This document shows, piece by piece, positions 1 to 6,854 of a stretch of DNA of 37,630 nucleotides. Below the pieces are notes generated by a model. That model worked only from the letters and a program-made list of their open reading frames with translations. It was not told where the DNA came from and ran no database searches. Position 1 is the stretch's first letter; the number at the start of each line of letters is the position of its first letter. The translations under genes and the position numbers were made by a program. This DNA is from an uncultured Coriobacteriaceae bacterium (GTDB lineage Bacteria; Actinomycetota; Coriobacteriia; Coriobacteriales; Atopobiaceae), in the NCBI GenBank assembly GCA_902773995.1, contig CACYGL010000010.1:1-37630 (forward strand), written 5' to 3'.

Positions 1-420
1 TTTTCGTTGGGTTTGATTTCTGTTCCCCATGTTGCATTGGCTAATGTGGTTGACAGTACCGGAGTTGCCGCAAACGTTTCGTATTCTCGTACGAACCCTG
101 TAGTGCCTATTTCGCGCTCTTGGTACGGTGATTCGCTCAACTTGTTGAGTACGCAAACCTTCCAGGATCGATACTTCGATGGCAGAAATGTCGGAATTGA
201 GATGACGGCTAGCTGCCCAATCGACGGTTCATTCACTGTGAGCTTGTTTCGCATTTCAAATGGCAGGGCTTCTCTTGTCGGATCCGCATCATTCAAGCGC
301 AATGGCTTTACCAAGGCAACTTGGGAGAATGTGGGCTCCGGTACGTATCGATTCCTGTGCAAGAAGACTCTCGATGGCAAGCGAGTGACTAGTACAGATG
401 TCGCCATATACAGCTGGTAG
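1..420 (+). CDS. Small secreted beta-rich protein, 5' end outside window
   Basis: Partial gene: the frame is open from base 1, so the true start lies upstream. The first visible residues (FSLGLISVPHVALA) read as the end of a signal-peptide hydrophobic core with an ALA cleavage site, leaving a mature chain of about 125 residues. The mature part is rich in Ser, Thr, aromatic and alternating hydrophobic residues, contains two Cys (in TASCPID and RFLCKK) and ends in the aromatic VAIYSW. This suggests a small extracellular beta-sandwich closed by a disulfide. I do not recognise the family. It ends one base before a near-perfect Shine-Dalgarno serving the next small frame and lies in one orientation with a second secreted protein and an ABC transporter. 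A Sec-exported bacteriocin-like or signalling protein is an inference from this context. Confidence 0.7.
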   Translation, partial: FSLGLISVPHVALANVVDSTGVAANVSYSRTNPVVPISRSWYGDSLNLLSTQTFQDRYFDGRNVGIEMTASCPIDGSFTVSLFRISNGRASLVGSASFKRNGFTKATWENVGSGTYRFLCKKTLDGKRVTSTDVAIYSW

Positions 421-430
421 GGAGGTGATT
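421..430 (+). promoter_or_regulatory. Near-perfect Shine-Dalgarno GGAGGTGATT
   Basis: GGAGGTGATT pairs almost completely with the 3' end of 16S rRNA. It starts directly after the TAG of the upstream secreted protein and sits 3 nt before a GTG at 434 (8 nt from the GGAGG core). It is far stronger than the ribosome binding sites of the neighbouring genes and is the main reason for calling the following small frame. Confidence 0.6.
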
Positions 431-433
431 GAA

Positions 434-583
434 GTGCAACTATGGCGTAGCTTGGGTAGGGACAGGCGTTTGAGGCGCAGCTTGGGCAACAGGTCCCTAG
501 GAAAGAATGCACTATTAGGATTTGCTGCCTGCAACGTAATCCTCTTTGCGAAAGGATGCGGGTTGTTATGGCAACAGAAATAA
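434..583 (+). CDS. Possible 49-residue cationic amphipathic peptide
   Basis: Short frame beginning with GTG behind an almost ideal Shine-Dalgarno and ending in TAA at 581-583, inside the next gene, so the two would be translationally coupled. The peptide is strongly basic at its N-terminal half (about seven Arg, one Asp) and contains RSLG three times (residues 5-8, 15-18, 20-23). A hydrophobic stretch follows (residues 26-39) with Cys33 and Cys42 and a Trp near the end. There is no signal peptide. The composition is that of a membrane-active or leaderless peptide, but no family is recognised. It could instead be untranslated spacer that happens to be open. Confidence 0.4.
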   Translation: MQLWRSLGRDRRLRRSLGNRSLGKNALLGFAACNVILFAKGCGLLWQQK

Positions 584-957
584 AGAAAGTAATTGTCGCT
601 GCCAGTTTGGCACTTGTTGCCGTCTTGGGTGCTGCGGCGCCTGCGCTAGCTGACGGTGGGTCATTCAACGTCTGCCTGCCTGCATGGCAGGCACCAGTAA
701 CAGTTCGTAACGGATACCATAACGGTGGCTCCTCTGCGACCGTTCAAGTTTACTCATATTCTGATTACGGTGGGTATTTCTGGATTGAGCTGCCGGGTCA
801 AGGGCAATGTGCGGACTCTGTTACGGTCAATGCGGGTGAGACTAAATACCCTTCTTATTACAGTTCCTTCAGGGGTTCTGTGACGCTTATGGGACATCAG
901 GTGGGCTGGGGCCCAAATTCGTGTGATCGTACTAGGGGATACGTAAGCTTCCGCTAG
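568..957 (+). CDS. Small secreted protein with signal peptide, unknown family
   Basis: 129 residues from the ATG at 568, chosen because AAAGGA (551-556) lies 11 nt upstream and the N-terminus is then a compact signal peptide: short basic n-region (EIKK), hydrophobic core at residues 8-22 and an ALA cleavage site near residue 28. An in-frame ATG at 556 overlaps that ribosome binding site and is less likely. The mature ~101 residues are rich in Gly, Ser, Tyr and Trp with Cys36, Cys81 and Cys119, suggesting a secreted beta fold. Overall design (Sec-exported, ~100 residues, aromatic, next to ABC immunity-type genes) resembles lactococcin-972-like bacteriocins, but I do not see that family's motifs, so no name is given. 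A hairpin separates it from the transporter genes downstream. Confidence 0.75.
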   Translation: MATEIKKVIVAASLALVAVLGAAAPALADGGSFNVCLPAWQAPVTVRNGYHNGGSSATVQVYSYSDYGGYFWIELPGQGQCADSVTVNAGETKYPSYYSSFRGSVTLMGHQVGWGPNSCDRTRGYVSFR

Positions 958-978
958 TTATTAACGTCTAGTGCCATG

Positions 979-1010
979 GGGCGGGATCACGACGAGCATC
1001 CTGCCCTTTA
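979..1010 (+). terminator. Hairpin after secreted-protein genes (attenuator-like)
   Basis: Inverted repeat GGGCGGGAT (979-987) and ATCCTGCCC (998-1006), nine pairs with one G-U, followed by TTTAAAAT. It lies between the secreted protein and the first permease. The weak T-run suggests partial termination, which would give high expression of the small proteins and lower expression of the transporter. This role is inferred. Confidence 0.5.
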
Positions 1011-1035
1011 AAATGCGTGGCAGACGGAGGGCGAT

Positions 1036-1884
1036 ATGAGCACGGATTGGGGTGTTCTCAAGTTCCACTTTAGGCGCATGGCTGCCGGAAAGGCATGGCG
1101 CTATGCAGTTGTGGTTGGACTCGTGGCGATGTCTGCTTGCTTCATCCAAACATGTCTGGTGTTCTGGGGTCACGACATGGGCGAGGTCCCCGCTGCGGAC
1201 GTGGGATGGGTGGGTAATTACGAGTCCATGCAGACGCCTCTCTTTTGTTTCTACCTCTACTTCCTGATGCCGTTTCTTGCCGCGGCGGTCTATGGCGACA
1301 GCTTCTTCCTTGATGGGAGGCGCAGGTATGCGGGTTGCGTCGCCACGCGCTCTACGCTTCGCTCCTATCTCTCATCGGGAGCATTTGCCGCGTTTGCAGG
1401 TGGCTTTCTCGTGGTTGCTATTCCATTGCTGGCGTCTCAGCTGCTTGCATTTTTTGCCTTCCCCGCAACGGCCGGACAAGATGCCTATCACCTTCTCCTG
1501 AACACCTCGGCTGCCGAGGCCGACGCGACTGGCTGGTACAGTCGCACCCTATTTCTCGATTCATTCCTGAACGCCCGATACCTCCTTAACCTGGCGTTTA
1601 TTTTCTACGACGCCCTGTGGGGAGCCCTTCTTGCTCTTGCGTCCTTCGTGCTCTCGCTTTACCTTCACACGAGCCGACTATTTGTTGTGGGGGTGCCCGC
1701 TCTTTTATTGATTGTCTCTTCGTACCTGCTGCCGCCGGACTTGAACGTGGCACAGTGTCTGATTGTCTCCCTCGTGGTCCCACGGAACCAAGTCGTGTTT
1801 TTCGCCGCACCTCTCGCGGTGCTCCTGCTTCTTCTTGTTGCGCTGGGGCTTTCCCTCGGTGGTCATAGGGACGTGCTGCTATGA
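1036..1884 (+). CDS. ABC transporter permease 1 (six membrane segments)
   Basis: 282 residues from ATG with GGAGG five bases upstream. Hydrophobic segments lie near residues 24-44, 66-90, 113-138, 182-205, 212-231 and 250-272, the six-helix layout of ABC-2 type permeases with a cytoplasmic N-terminus. It is the first of three consecutive permease genes; its stop overlaps the next start by four bases (ATGA), so all are co-translated. The dedicated ATPase follows at 3427. No sequence motif identifies the substrate. The ATPase subtype and the upstream secreted proteins suggest export or self-protection against a peptide or small protein. Confidence 0.7.
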   Translation: MSTDWGVLKFHFRRMAAGKAWRYAVVVGLVAMSACFIQTCLVFWGHDMGEVPAADVGWVGNYESMQTPLFCFYLYFLMPFLAAAVYGDSFFLDGRRRYAGCVATRSTLRSYLSSGAFAAFAGGFLVVAIPLLASQLLAFFAFPATAGQDAYHLLLNTSAAEADATGWYSRTLFLDSFLNARYLLNLAFIFYDALWGALLALASFVLSLYLHTSRLFVVGVPALLLIVSSYLLPPDLNVAQCLIVSLVVPRNQVVFFAAPLAVLLLLLVALGLSLGGHRDVLL

Positions 1885-2621
1885 GCGTCACGGGGGGTCG
1901 CTTTAGTCTCTCGGACAATAGATTTTCTGCAGGGCTCGGTGTCCTTGTGGGGCTCTGTACTTTGGCGAACCTGTTACGGGTGGACAGTGTCTCGACTGAG
2001 GGCGCTATCTCGCTGTCTCGCTCTTACGCCCAGTTTGCTAACTATGCTCTCGCTGCGTTTGTATACGTCCCCACGTTCACGTTCTGTGCGACTGGCGCTT
2101 TGGGACCGTTGGATGCGGCCATATGGGTGACCCGCACGAATCGTATCACTGCCCTGTCCCATGCTCTGGCCCGGTTGACGGCTCGTACGGTGGTGTTTTC
2201 TGCTCTTCTCACGACGTGCTGTCTTATGAGCGTACGGCTTTCATCCTCAGTAGCGTTTGCGGCAGGGGACTATCTGAAGTACGGACTCCTCTCAACAACG
2301 CTGCAAACTTTCTATTTTCTGGTAGTGGGGCTTGTCGTTCTTGTCGTTCGCCTGATAACAAGATCTGGTGCGTATGCGGCTCTTGCGGCTTTTGGCTATG
2401 GAGCGCTTGACTACCTTCTGTGCATGACATCGGCTCTCAACAACACCGCTCTCTGGACCGGCTGGCTTCTCGTGGTCGCTACACCGGAAGATGGCCTTGT
2501 TGCCGAGGGGATAGGGGCGCTCCGGCTCGCATCTGCATGCGTCATTCTCGGCCTGCTTGCCGCCTACCTTGTGCGGAGGAGAGACTATTTGCCCGAAGAG
2601 GGTGAGTCGCGTGAGTTCTAA
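1881..2621 (+). CDS. ABC transporter permease 2 (six membrane segments)
   Basis: 246 residues; the ATG overlaps the TGA of permease 1. Hydrophobic segments occur near residues 14-31, 50-69, 95-118, 135-155, 160-181 and 212-231, ending in a basic LVRRR stretch and an acidic tail on the cytoplasmic side. No recognisable motif beyond the six-helix permease layout. Probably one half of a heteromeric membrane domain with permease 1 or 3. Its short length fits ABC-2 and LanE/LanG-like subunits rather than MacB/FtsX-type permeases with large outside domains. Confidence 0.65.
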   Translation: MSVTGGRFSLSDNRFSAGLGVLVGLCTLANLLRVDSVSTEGAISLSRSYAQFANYALAAFVYVPTFTFCATGALGPLDAAIWVTRTNRITALSHALARLTARTVVFSALLTTCCLMSVRLSSSVAFAAGDYLKYGLLSTTLQTFYFLVVGLVVLVVRLITRSGAYAALAAFGYGALDYLLCMTSALNNTALWTGWLLVVATPEDGLVAEGIGALRLASACVILGLLAAYLVRRRDYLPEEGESREF

Positions 2622-3414
2622 GACCTGTGACCATCACGTTTTCTGTCTGCTGCCGAGGACAAGACACTTTGCGCGGATGGGTATTTGCGTGCTGGTAAGT
2701 CTGATTGCGGCCCTTAGCGCGGGAATCATAGATCCAAATCAAGCCCTCTACGCCTTTCTGGGCGGTGGCCTTCTTGTTCCCAATCAGTATGGGAGTAGGC
2801 CTTCCATCTTTGCATTTGTTGCGCTGCTCTCCCCAATGGCGTCCTTCTGCTTTCTTTTCTCCGACCATTTCACTGCGGGCCTTGAACAAGACGCGTCGTT
2901 CGTGATTCCCCGTCTGGTGTCTCGCGATGCTTGGACGTTGGGCAGACTAGCTCAGCTCGTGATATTCTCAGCCTCATTCGCTTTCCTTGGACGGCTTGCC
3001 AGCGCTATTGGGTTGGTTGCGCTCGGTTGCAATGTTGAGCTGTCTGAGTTGCTTGGAGTTTCGTTTGCCGATGCTCTGCTGGGTTTTGCCCTTTCATTAC
3101 TCCTCGTCCTTGTAACAAATTGCCTTGCGATAAAGACTGATTCAATCGTTGCGTTTTCGATTGTGTTTGCGGTGCACGCGGCGGCTCTGGTTGGTGTCGG
3201 AAACATGCCGTATGAGATGTCGAGGGCTGTTGCACCTTGGCTTCTTTCAACACAGGGGGTTCTTGCCTGGCACGATTGCTCCGGTTGGACGATGGGCTTT
3301 GGGAATGGCGTCGCGGGCTTCAGCGTTGGCGCGTCTTTGGTTTGCTTGTCTATGGGTGTTGTGCTCATCGCGTGGCTGATCATTCGCCTCGTGCGCACTT
3401 GGGATGTTCTCTGA
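2611..3414 (+). CDS. ABC transporter permease 3
   Basis: 267 residues from the GTG at 2611, which has an AGAGGG ribosome binding site about nine bases upstream and overlaps the previous gene by 11 nt. The frame is open further upstream, but those codons lie inside permease 2. About six hydrophobic segments are visible, including GICVLVSLIAALSAGI near the start and VCLSMGVVLIAWLIIRLV at the end. It is of unknown specificity, like its two neighbours. Three different small permeases for one ATPase is more than the usual two. This one may be an accessory membrane subunit or immunity protein. Confidence 0.65.
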   Translation: MSSKTCDHHVFCLLPRTRHFARMGICVLVSLIAALSAGIIDPNQALYAFLGGGLLVPNQYGSRPSIFAFVALLSPMASFCFLFSDHFTAGLEQDASFVIPRLVSRDAWTLGRLAQLVIFSASFAFLGRLASAIGLVALGCNVELSELLGVSFADALLGFALSLLLVLVTNCLAIKTDSIVAFSIVFAVHAAALVGVGNMPYEMSRAVAPWLLSTQGVLAWHDCSGWTMGFGNGVAGFSVGASLVCLSMGVVLIAWLIIRLVRTWDVL

Positions 3415-3426
3415 TAGGAGGTCCTC

Positions 3427-4077
3427 ATGCCAGATGCGATTGTAGTGAGCCATGCGACCAAGATTATTCGTGGTCGCACAGTGCTTGATGATGTGACGCT
3501 TTCGCTGCCGCGCGGGGGCATCTATGGGTTCAGTGGCATCAATGGCTCTGGGAAGACGATGCTCTTCAGGGCCATATCAGGGCTCATCCATCTAACCTCG
3601 GGTGAGATTGATGTCTTCGGGCAGAGGATTGGAGACGATGTCGATTTTCCCCGAAGCCTCGGGCTTGTCCTTGAGACGACAGGCTTCTGGGACGAGAGCA
3701 CCGGCATGAAGAACCTATTGATGCTGGCCTCTATCAAGGAGGTGGTGGGGAAGCGTGAGGTTCGCAAGGCGCTTGAGCGCGTAGGCCTGGACCCCGATGA
3801 CAAGCGGCCATTTTCAACGTACAGCATGGGGATGCGTCAGCGCCTGACCATTGCTCAGGCAATCATGGAGGCCCCGGAGCTGCTCATTCTTGACGAGCCC
3901 ACTAATGCGCTCGACGTGGAAGGCATTGAAACTGTGTCAAGGATTGTTCGCGAGGAGCACGAACGCGGTTGCACAGTGCTTGTGTCGTGCCATAACGAGC
4001 CTGCGCTCGAGGCTCTGTTCGAACGAGAGTGGCGCATGGTCGACGGGCACGTAGCGGGGGAAGTGAATCGGCGATGA
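3427..4077 (+). CDS. ABC transporter ATP-binding protein, E-loop (LanF/BcrA-like) type
   Basis: 216 residues, start behind AGGAGG (3416-3421). It binds and hydrolyses ATP to drive the three permeases. Visible motifs: Walker A GINGSGKT (37-44), signature YSMGMRQRL (132-140), Walker B LLILDEP (152-158), D-loop ALD, switch His189 in SCHN. At the Q-loop the sequence reads LGLVLETTGFWDE, so Glu83 stands where most ABC ATPases have Gln. A Glu at this place (E-loop) is known from LanF subunits of lantibiotic self-immunity transporters such as NukFEG, and BcrA-type peptide exporters are close relatives. The substrate is therefore probably a membrane-active peptide or protein, an inference. The downstream gene overlaps its stop. 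Confidence 0.88.
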   Translation: MPDAIVVSHATKIIRGRTVLDDVTLSLPRGGIYGFSGINGSGKTMLFRAISGLIHLTSGEIDVFGQRIGDDVDFPRSLGLVLETTGFWDESTGMKNLLMLASIKEVVGKREVRKALERVGLDPDDKRPFSTYSMGMRQRLTIAQAIMEAPELLILDEPTNALDVEGIETVSRIVREEHERGCTVLVSCHNEPALEALFEREWRMVDGHVAGEVNRR

Positions 4078-4931
4078 GACGTCGAGTTCTTCGACTGCCA
4101 ATGCTGAGTGTGAGAACGACGGTGATCATCTGCGGATGTCTCGTGGCTTTATGTGCGTGCATTGGTCTAGCCATGAGGATGAGCCTCACGAATTATGCCA
4201 ATGATGGGGTGGCCGTGCAGCAGCTGCCCTTTGTGGTGAGCGCACGAGCGTCCGAAGAGGACCTTCGACTGTACGCGAAGGGAGAAGGTACGTCTGCGGT
4301 TATTGAGCCAGGCCTGCAGGGGGAGACTCGTCTTGACGGCGATTCGGGGGAGAACTCGGGGATGACTCCAGAGGAAGAGCTTGAGAATGCCCCGATTGTG
4401 ATAACGGCAACTTTCAAGGGGAAGAGAAACTACGTCTATCAAGCTTTCCAATGCCACTTGGAAGTAACCTCGGTTCTGAGGGGCGATGACGTGAAAGCGG
4501 GTGACGACCTCATCGTATATGATGCATATAGAATTGCGGAGCCTCATAACGGGCTGGGCATTGGGCAGTTCAGTAGGGTTCGAGAGGTGTGGGGGGCATC
4601 ATCTGGCCCCAGCATGTTTGGCCTCATGCCCATGAGGGATGGACAGGAATATCTCCTGTTCCTAGAGCCGAAGGTATACCCACGCGAGAAGAACCGTGAC
4701 ACGTACAAGCAGACCTTCTGTCTCATAGAGCATCCCTATTCGCGCATATCGCTGGACATTGCCGAGCATCCAGAGCGTGTGGGAATCTATGCACTCCCCG
4801 TGGATGGCGCATGGCCGCGTATTGCCTTTACCGACGCGTGCCAGTATGACCTCGCCGTAGAGAGCGATGTTGCTAGGGATGTTTATCTGGAGAACTGTGT
4901 GAAGCTGCTCTCCAATTACACAGAACCCTAG
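4074..4931 (+). CDS. Membrane-anchored exported protein of the ABC cassette
   Basis: 285 residues from the ATG at 4074, which overlaps the ATPase stop (ATGA); an upstream in-frame ATG lies within the ATPase and is rejected. A basic start (MRRR) and one hydrophobic segment at about residues 15-34 form an uncleaved signal anchor. The remaining ~245 residues would be outside the membrane, with a Gly/Glu-rich linker near residues 75-105 and then a beta-rich domain containing HLEVTSVLRGDDV and GQEYLLFLEP, a pattern seen in small OB-like extracellular domains. No family is recognised. Coupled translation suggests it works with the transporter, perhaps binding the exported proteins or giving immunity. 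Base composition remains lower in G+C than the genes that follow. Confidence 0.6.
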   Translation: MRRRVLRLPMLSVRTTVIICGCLVALCACIGLAMRMSLTNYANDGVAVQQLPFVVSARASEEDLRLYAKGEGTSAVIEPGLQGETRLDGDSGENSGMTPEEELENAPIVITATFKGKRNYVYQAFQCHLEVTSVLRGDDVKAGDDLIVYDAYRIAEPHNGLGIGQFSRVREVWGASSGPSMFGLMPMRDGQEYLLFLEPKVYPREKNRDTYKQTFCLIEHPYSRISLDIAEHPERVGIYALPVDGAWPRIAFTDACQYDLAVESDVARDVYLENCVKLLSNYTEP

Positions 4932-5101
4932 CTTGCCTCTCGAGAGACCTTGGGGGGTTCTCGGGCAATGCGTTCTGGAGGGATGCCGTGAAGTAGGCGG
5001 GCGGCTGTTTTCTCGTCCATACGAGGGTTTAGACTTTGTCTTGCTGCCTTGCTCAACGGGCACCACAACCTCATCCCGCGTGCGGGAAGAAAGGACCATC
5101 C

Positions 5102-6097
5102 ATGGCCGTTAACCTCTCTGGACGCAACTTCCTCAAGCTGCTCGACTTCACGCCTGAGGAGATTCGCTATCTTCTCGACCTCTCTGCAGACCTCAAGGCC
5201 AAGAAGCACGCGCACGAGCCGCACCGCTACCTCGAGGGCAAGAACATCGTCCTGCTCTTCGAGAAGACCTCCACCCGCACGCGCTGCAGCTTCGAGGTTG
5301 CCGGCCGTGACCTTGGCATGGGCGTGACCTACCTCGACCCCGGCTCGAGCCAGATGGGCAAGAAGGAGTCTATCGAGGACACCGCCCGCGTGCTTGGCCG
5401 CATGTTCGACGGAATCGAGTACCGCGGCTACGCGCAGTCCATCGTGCAGACGCTCGCAGACTACGCAGGCGTTCCCGTGTGGAACGGCCTTACCACCGAG
5501 TTCCATCCCACGCAGATGCTCGCCGACGTCCTCACCATGCGCGAGGAGTTTGGTAACGACCTCTCCGGCCGCAAGCTCACCTTCATGGGCGATGCCGGCA
5601 ACAACGTGGGCAACTCTCTCATGGTGGTGTGCGCGAAGCTTGGCATCGACTTCTGCGCGTGCGGGCCAGAGAAGCAGATGCCCGCGCCCCAACTCGTCGA
5701 GCAGTGCCGCGCCATTGCCGCCGAGAACGGCTCTGCCATCACCCTCACCGAGGACGTGGACGAGGGCGCGCGCAACGCTTCCGTCATCTACACCGATATC
5801 TGGGTCTCGATGGGCGAGCCTGACAGCCTGTGGGCCGAGCGCATCAAGCTCCTGAAGCCCTACCAGGTCTCCGCTGACGTGATGGCAAAGGCCGCCCCCG
5901 ATGCCATCTTCATGCACTGCCTCCCCAGCTTCCACGACCGCCACACCACCATTGGCGAGGACATCTACGAGAAGTTCGGCCTTGCCGAGATGGAGGTCAC
6001 CAACGATGTCTTCGAGGGGCCTCGCTCTCGCGTCTTCGATGAGGCCGAGAACCGCATGCACACGATTAAGGCCGTGATGTACGCGACGCTCAAGTAG
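5102..6097 (+). CDS. argF: Ornithine carbamoyltransferase
   Basis: 331 residues from the ATG at 5102 behind GAAGAAAGGA; full family length. It converts ornithine and carbamoyl phosphate to citrulline, or runs in reverse in the arginine deiminase pathway. Carbamoyl-phosphate site STRT (57-60), HPTQ (135-138), ornithine loop SMGE (236-239) and catalytic HCLP (272-275) are all present. The sequence strongly resembles E. coli ArgF and catabolic ArcB types, including the GKKESIEDTARVLGRM stretch. No arcA, arcC or other arg gene is adjacent, so direction cannot be set from context; arcB is the alternative symbol. It is the first G+C-rich core gene after the left cassette. Confidence 0.95.
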   Translation: MAVNLSGRNFLKLLDFTPEEIRYLLDLSADLKAKKHAHEPHRYLEGKNIVLLFEKTSTRTRCSFEVAGRDLGMGVTYLDPGSSQMGKKESIEDTARVLGRMFDGIEYRGYAQSIVQTLADYAGVPVWNGLTTEFHPTQMLADVLTMREEFGNDLSGRKLTFMGDAGNNVGNSLMVVCAKLGIDFCACGPEKQMPAPQLVEQCRAIAAENGSAITLTEDVDEGARNASVIYTDIWVSMGEPDSLWAERIKLLKPYQVSADVMAKAAPDAIFMHCLPSFHDRHTTIGEDIYEKFGLAEMEVTNDVFEGPRSRVFDEAENRMHTIKAVMYATLK

Positions 6098-6114
6098 GCA
6101 AACGTAGCTGTGGG

Positions 6115-6190
6115 GCGGGGGTTGGGCTTTCCCTCTGAGGGCGAAGGACATCAAGGACACGCCCTCCGAGAGAAAGCCCAACCCCCCCGC
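6115..6190 (+). terminator. Long inverted repeat after argF
   Basis: Left arm 6115-6143 and right arm 6160-6190 are complementary over nearly 29 bases with few mismatches; the core is GTTGGGCTTTC against GAAAGCCCAAC. The 16-base loop reads AAGGACATCAAGGACA. It lies 18 bases after the argF stop. It has the position of a terminator but lacks a T-run, so it may be a transcription-end stabilising hairpin or a small palindromic element. Confidence 0.6.
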
Positions 6191-6280
6191 ATTCCGTTAT
6201 CGTTGGGCCTGCTTGAGCGTCACGACGATGCAACAGGCCACGCTTCCAAAGAGCGTACTACACTGCAGGAAGGGCAGCCG

Positions 6281-6823
6281 GTGGTTGATGCTGGGATGCA
6301 AGAGAAGTTCGATGCGCTGCTCGAGGACTGTGCCATCTGCCTGCGGCGCATTGGTCTCTCTCCGCGCGAGTACCTTCCTTCCGTGAGACTCACACACAAC
6401 CGCTCTCGTATTGGCAGCTGCAAGAAGCTGCGCGGCGGGCGCAGGCCGCTCTTCCAGATCTCGTGCTCCGTCGATGCGTGCAAGACCGACGCTCAGGCGC
6501 GAGACGTCCTCTACCACGAGCTTATCCACACGCTACCGGGCTGTTTCGACCACGGGGAGCGCTTCCGCGAGGCTGCCGCCAGGGTCAACGGGGCGTACGG
6601 CACGAACGTCCGCGCCACGCGGCGCGAGCCGGCCCGCAGGGTGCCCGAGGTCCCGCGCTCCGAGGTGGAGTCCCTCGTGGGCTCCGAGCTTGTGGTGCGC
6701 GGCCGCCGCTACCGGTTCGTCGGCCTGAACACAAGGCCCAAGCGCTGCTGTGACCTCCAGGACGAGCGTGGCCGCGTCTACGTGTGCGCGCCTGCCTACG
6801 TGCTTGCGCATCTCGCGCGTTAG
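6281..6823 (+). CDS. SprT-like zinc metalloprotein
   Basis: 180 residues from the GTG at 6281, preceded by AGGAAGGG (6267-6274). A SprT-like domain is shown by HELIH (79-83), with the third ligand candidate His91 in the CFDHGERF stretch. Upstream are a conserved basic region and Cys-containing strands (IGSCKKLRG, FQISCSV) typical of this fold. The C-terminal ~60 residues contain CC and other Cys and could form a small zinc-ribbon-like or beta domain (RGRRYRFVGLN). Eukaryotic SPRTN relatives cleave DNA-protein crosslinks; bacterial members are poorly characterised, so substrate is unknown. Convergent with the methyltransferase gene 31 bases downstream. Confidence 0.8.
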   Translation: MVDAGMQEKFDALLEDCAICLRRIGLSPREYLPSVRLTHNRSRIGSCKKLRGGRRPLFQISCSVDACKTDAQARDVLYHELIHTLPGCFDHGERFREAAARVNGAYGTNVRATRREPARRVPEVPRSEVESLVGSELVVRGRRYRFVGLNTRPKRCCDLQDERGRVYVCAPAYVLAHLAR

Positions 6824-6854
6824 GGGAGCGGAGCACGGCCTGGGGGATCGGCCG

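Noticed and set aside
568..957. Assignment of the secreted protein to the lactococcin 972 family
   Set aside because: Size, signal peptide and ABC context fit, but the family's characteristic aromatic/His pattern is not visible, so only the analogy is kept.
4928..6181. Long minus-strand open frame opposite argF
   Set aside because: Typical antisense shadow of a G+C-rich gene: no ribosome site, low-complexity Ala/Val/His composition, and argF on the other strand is certain.
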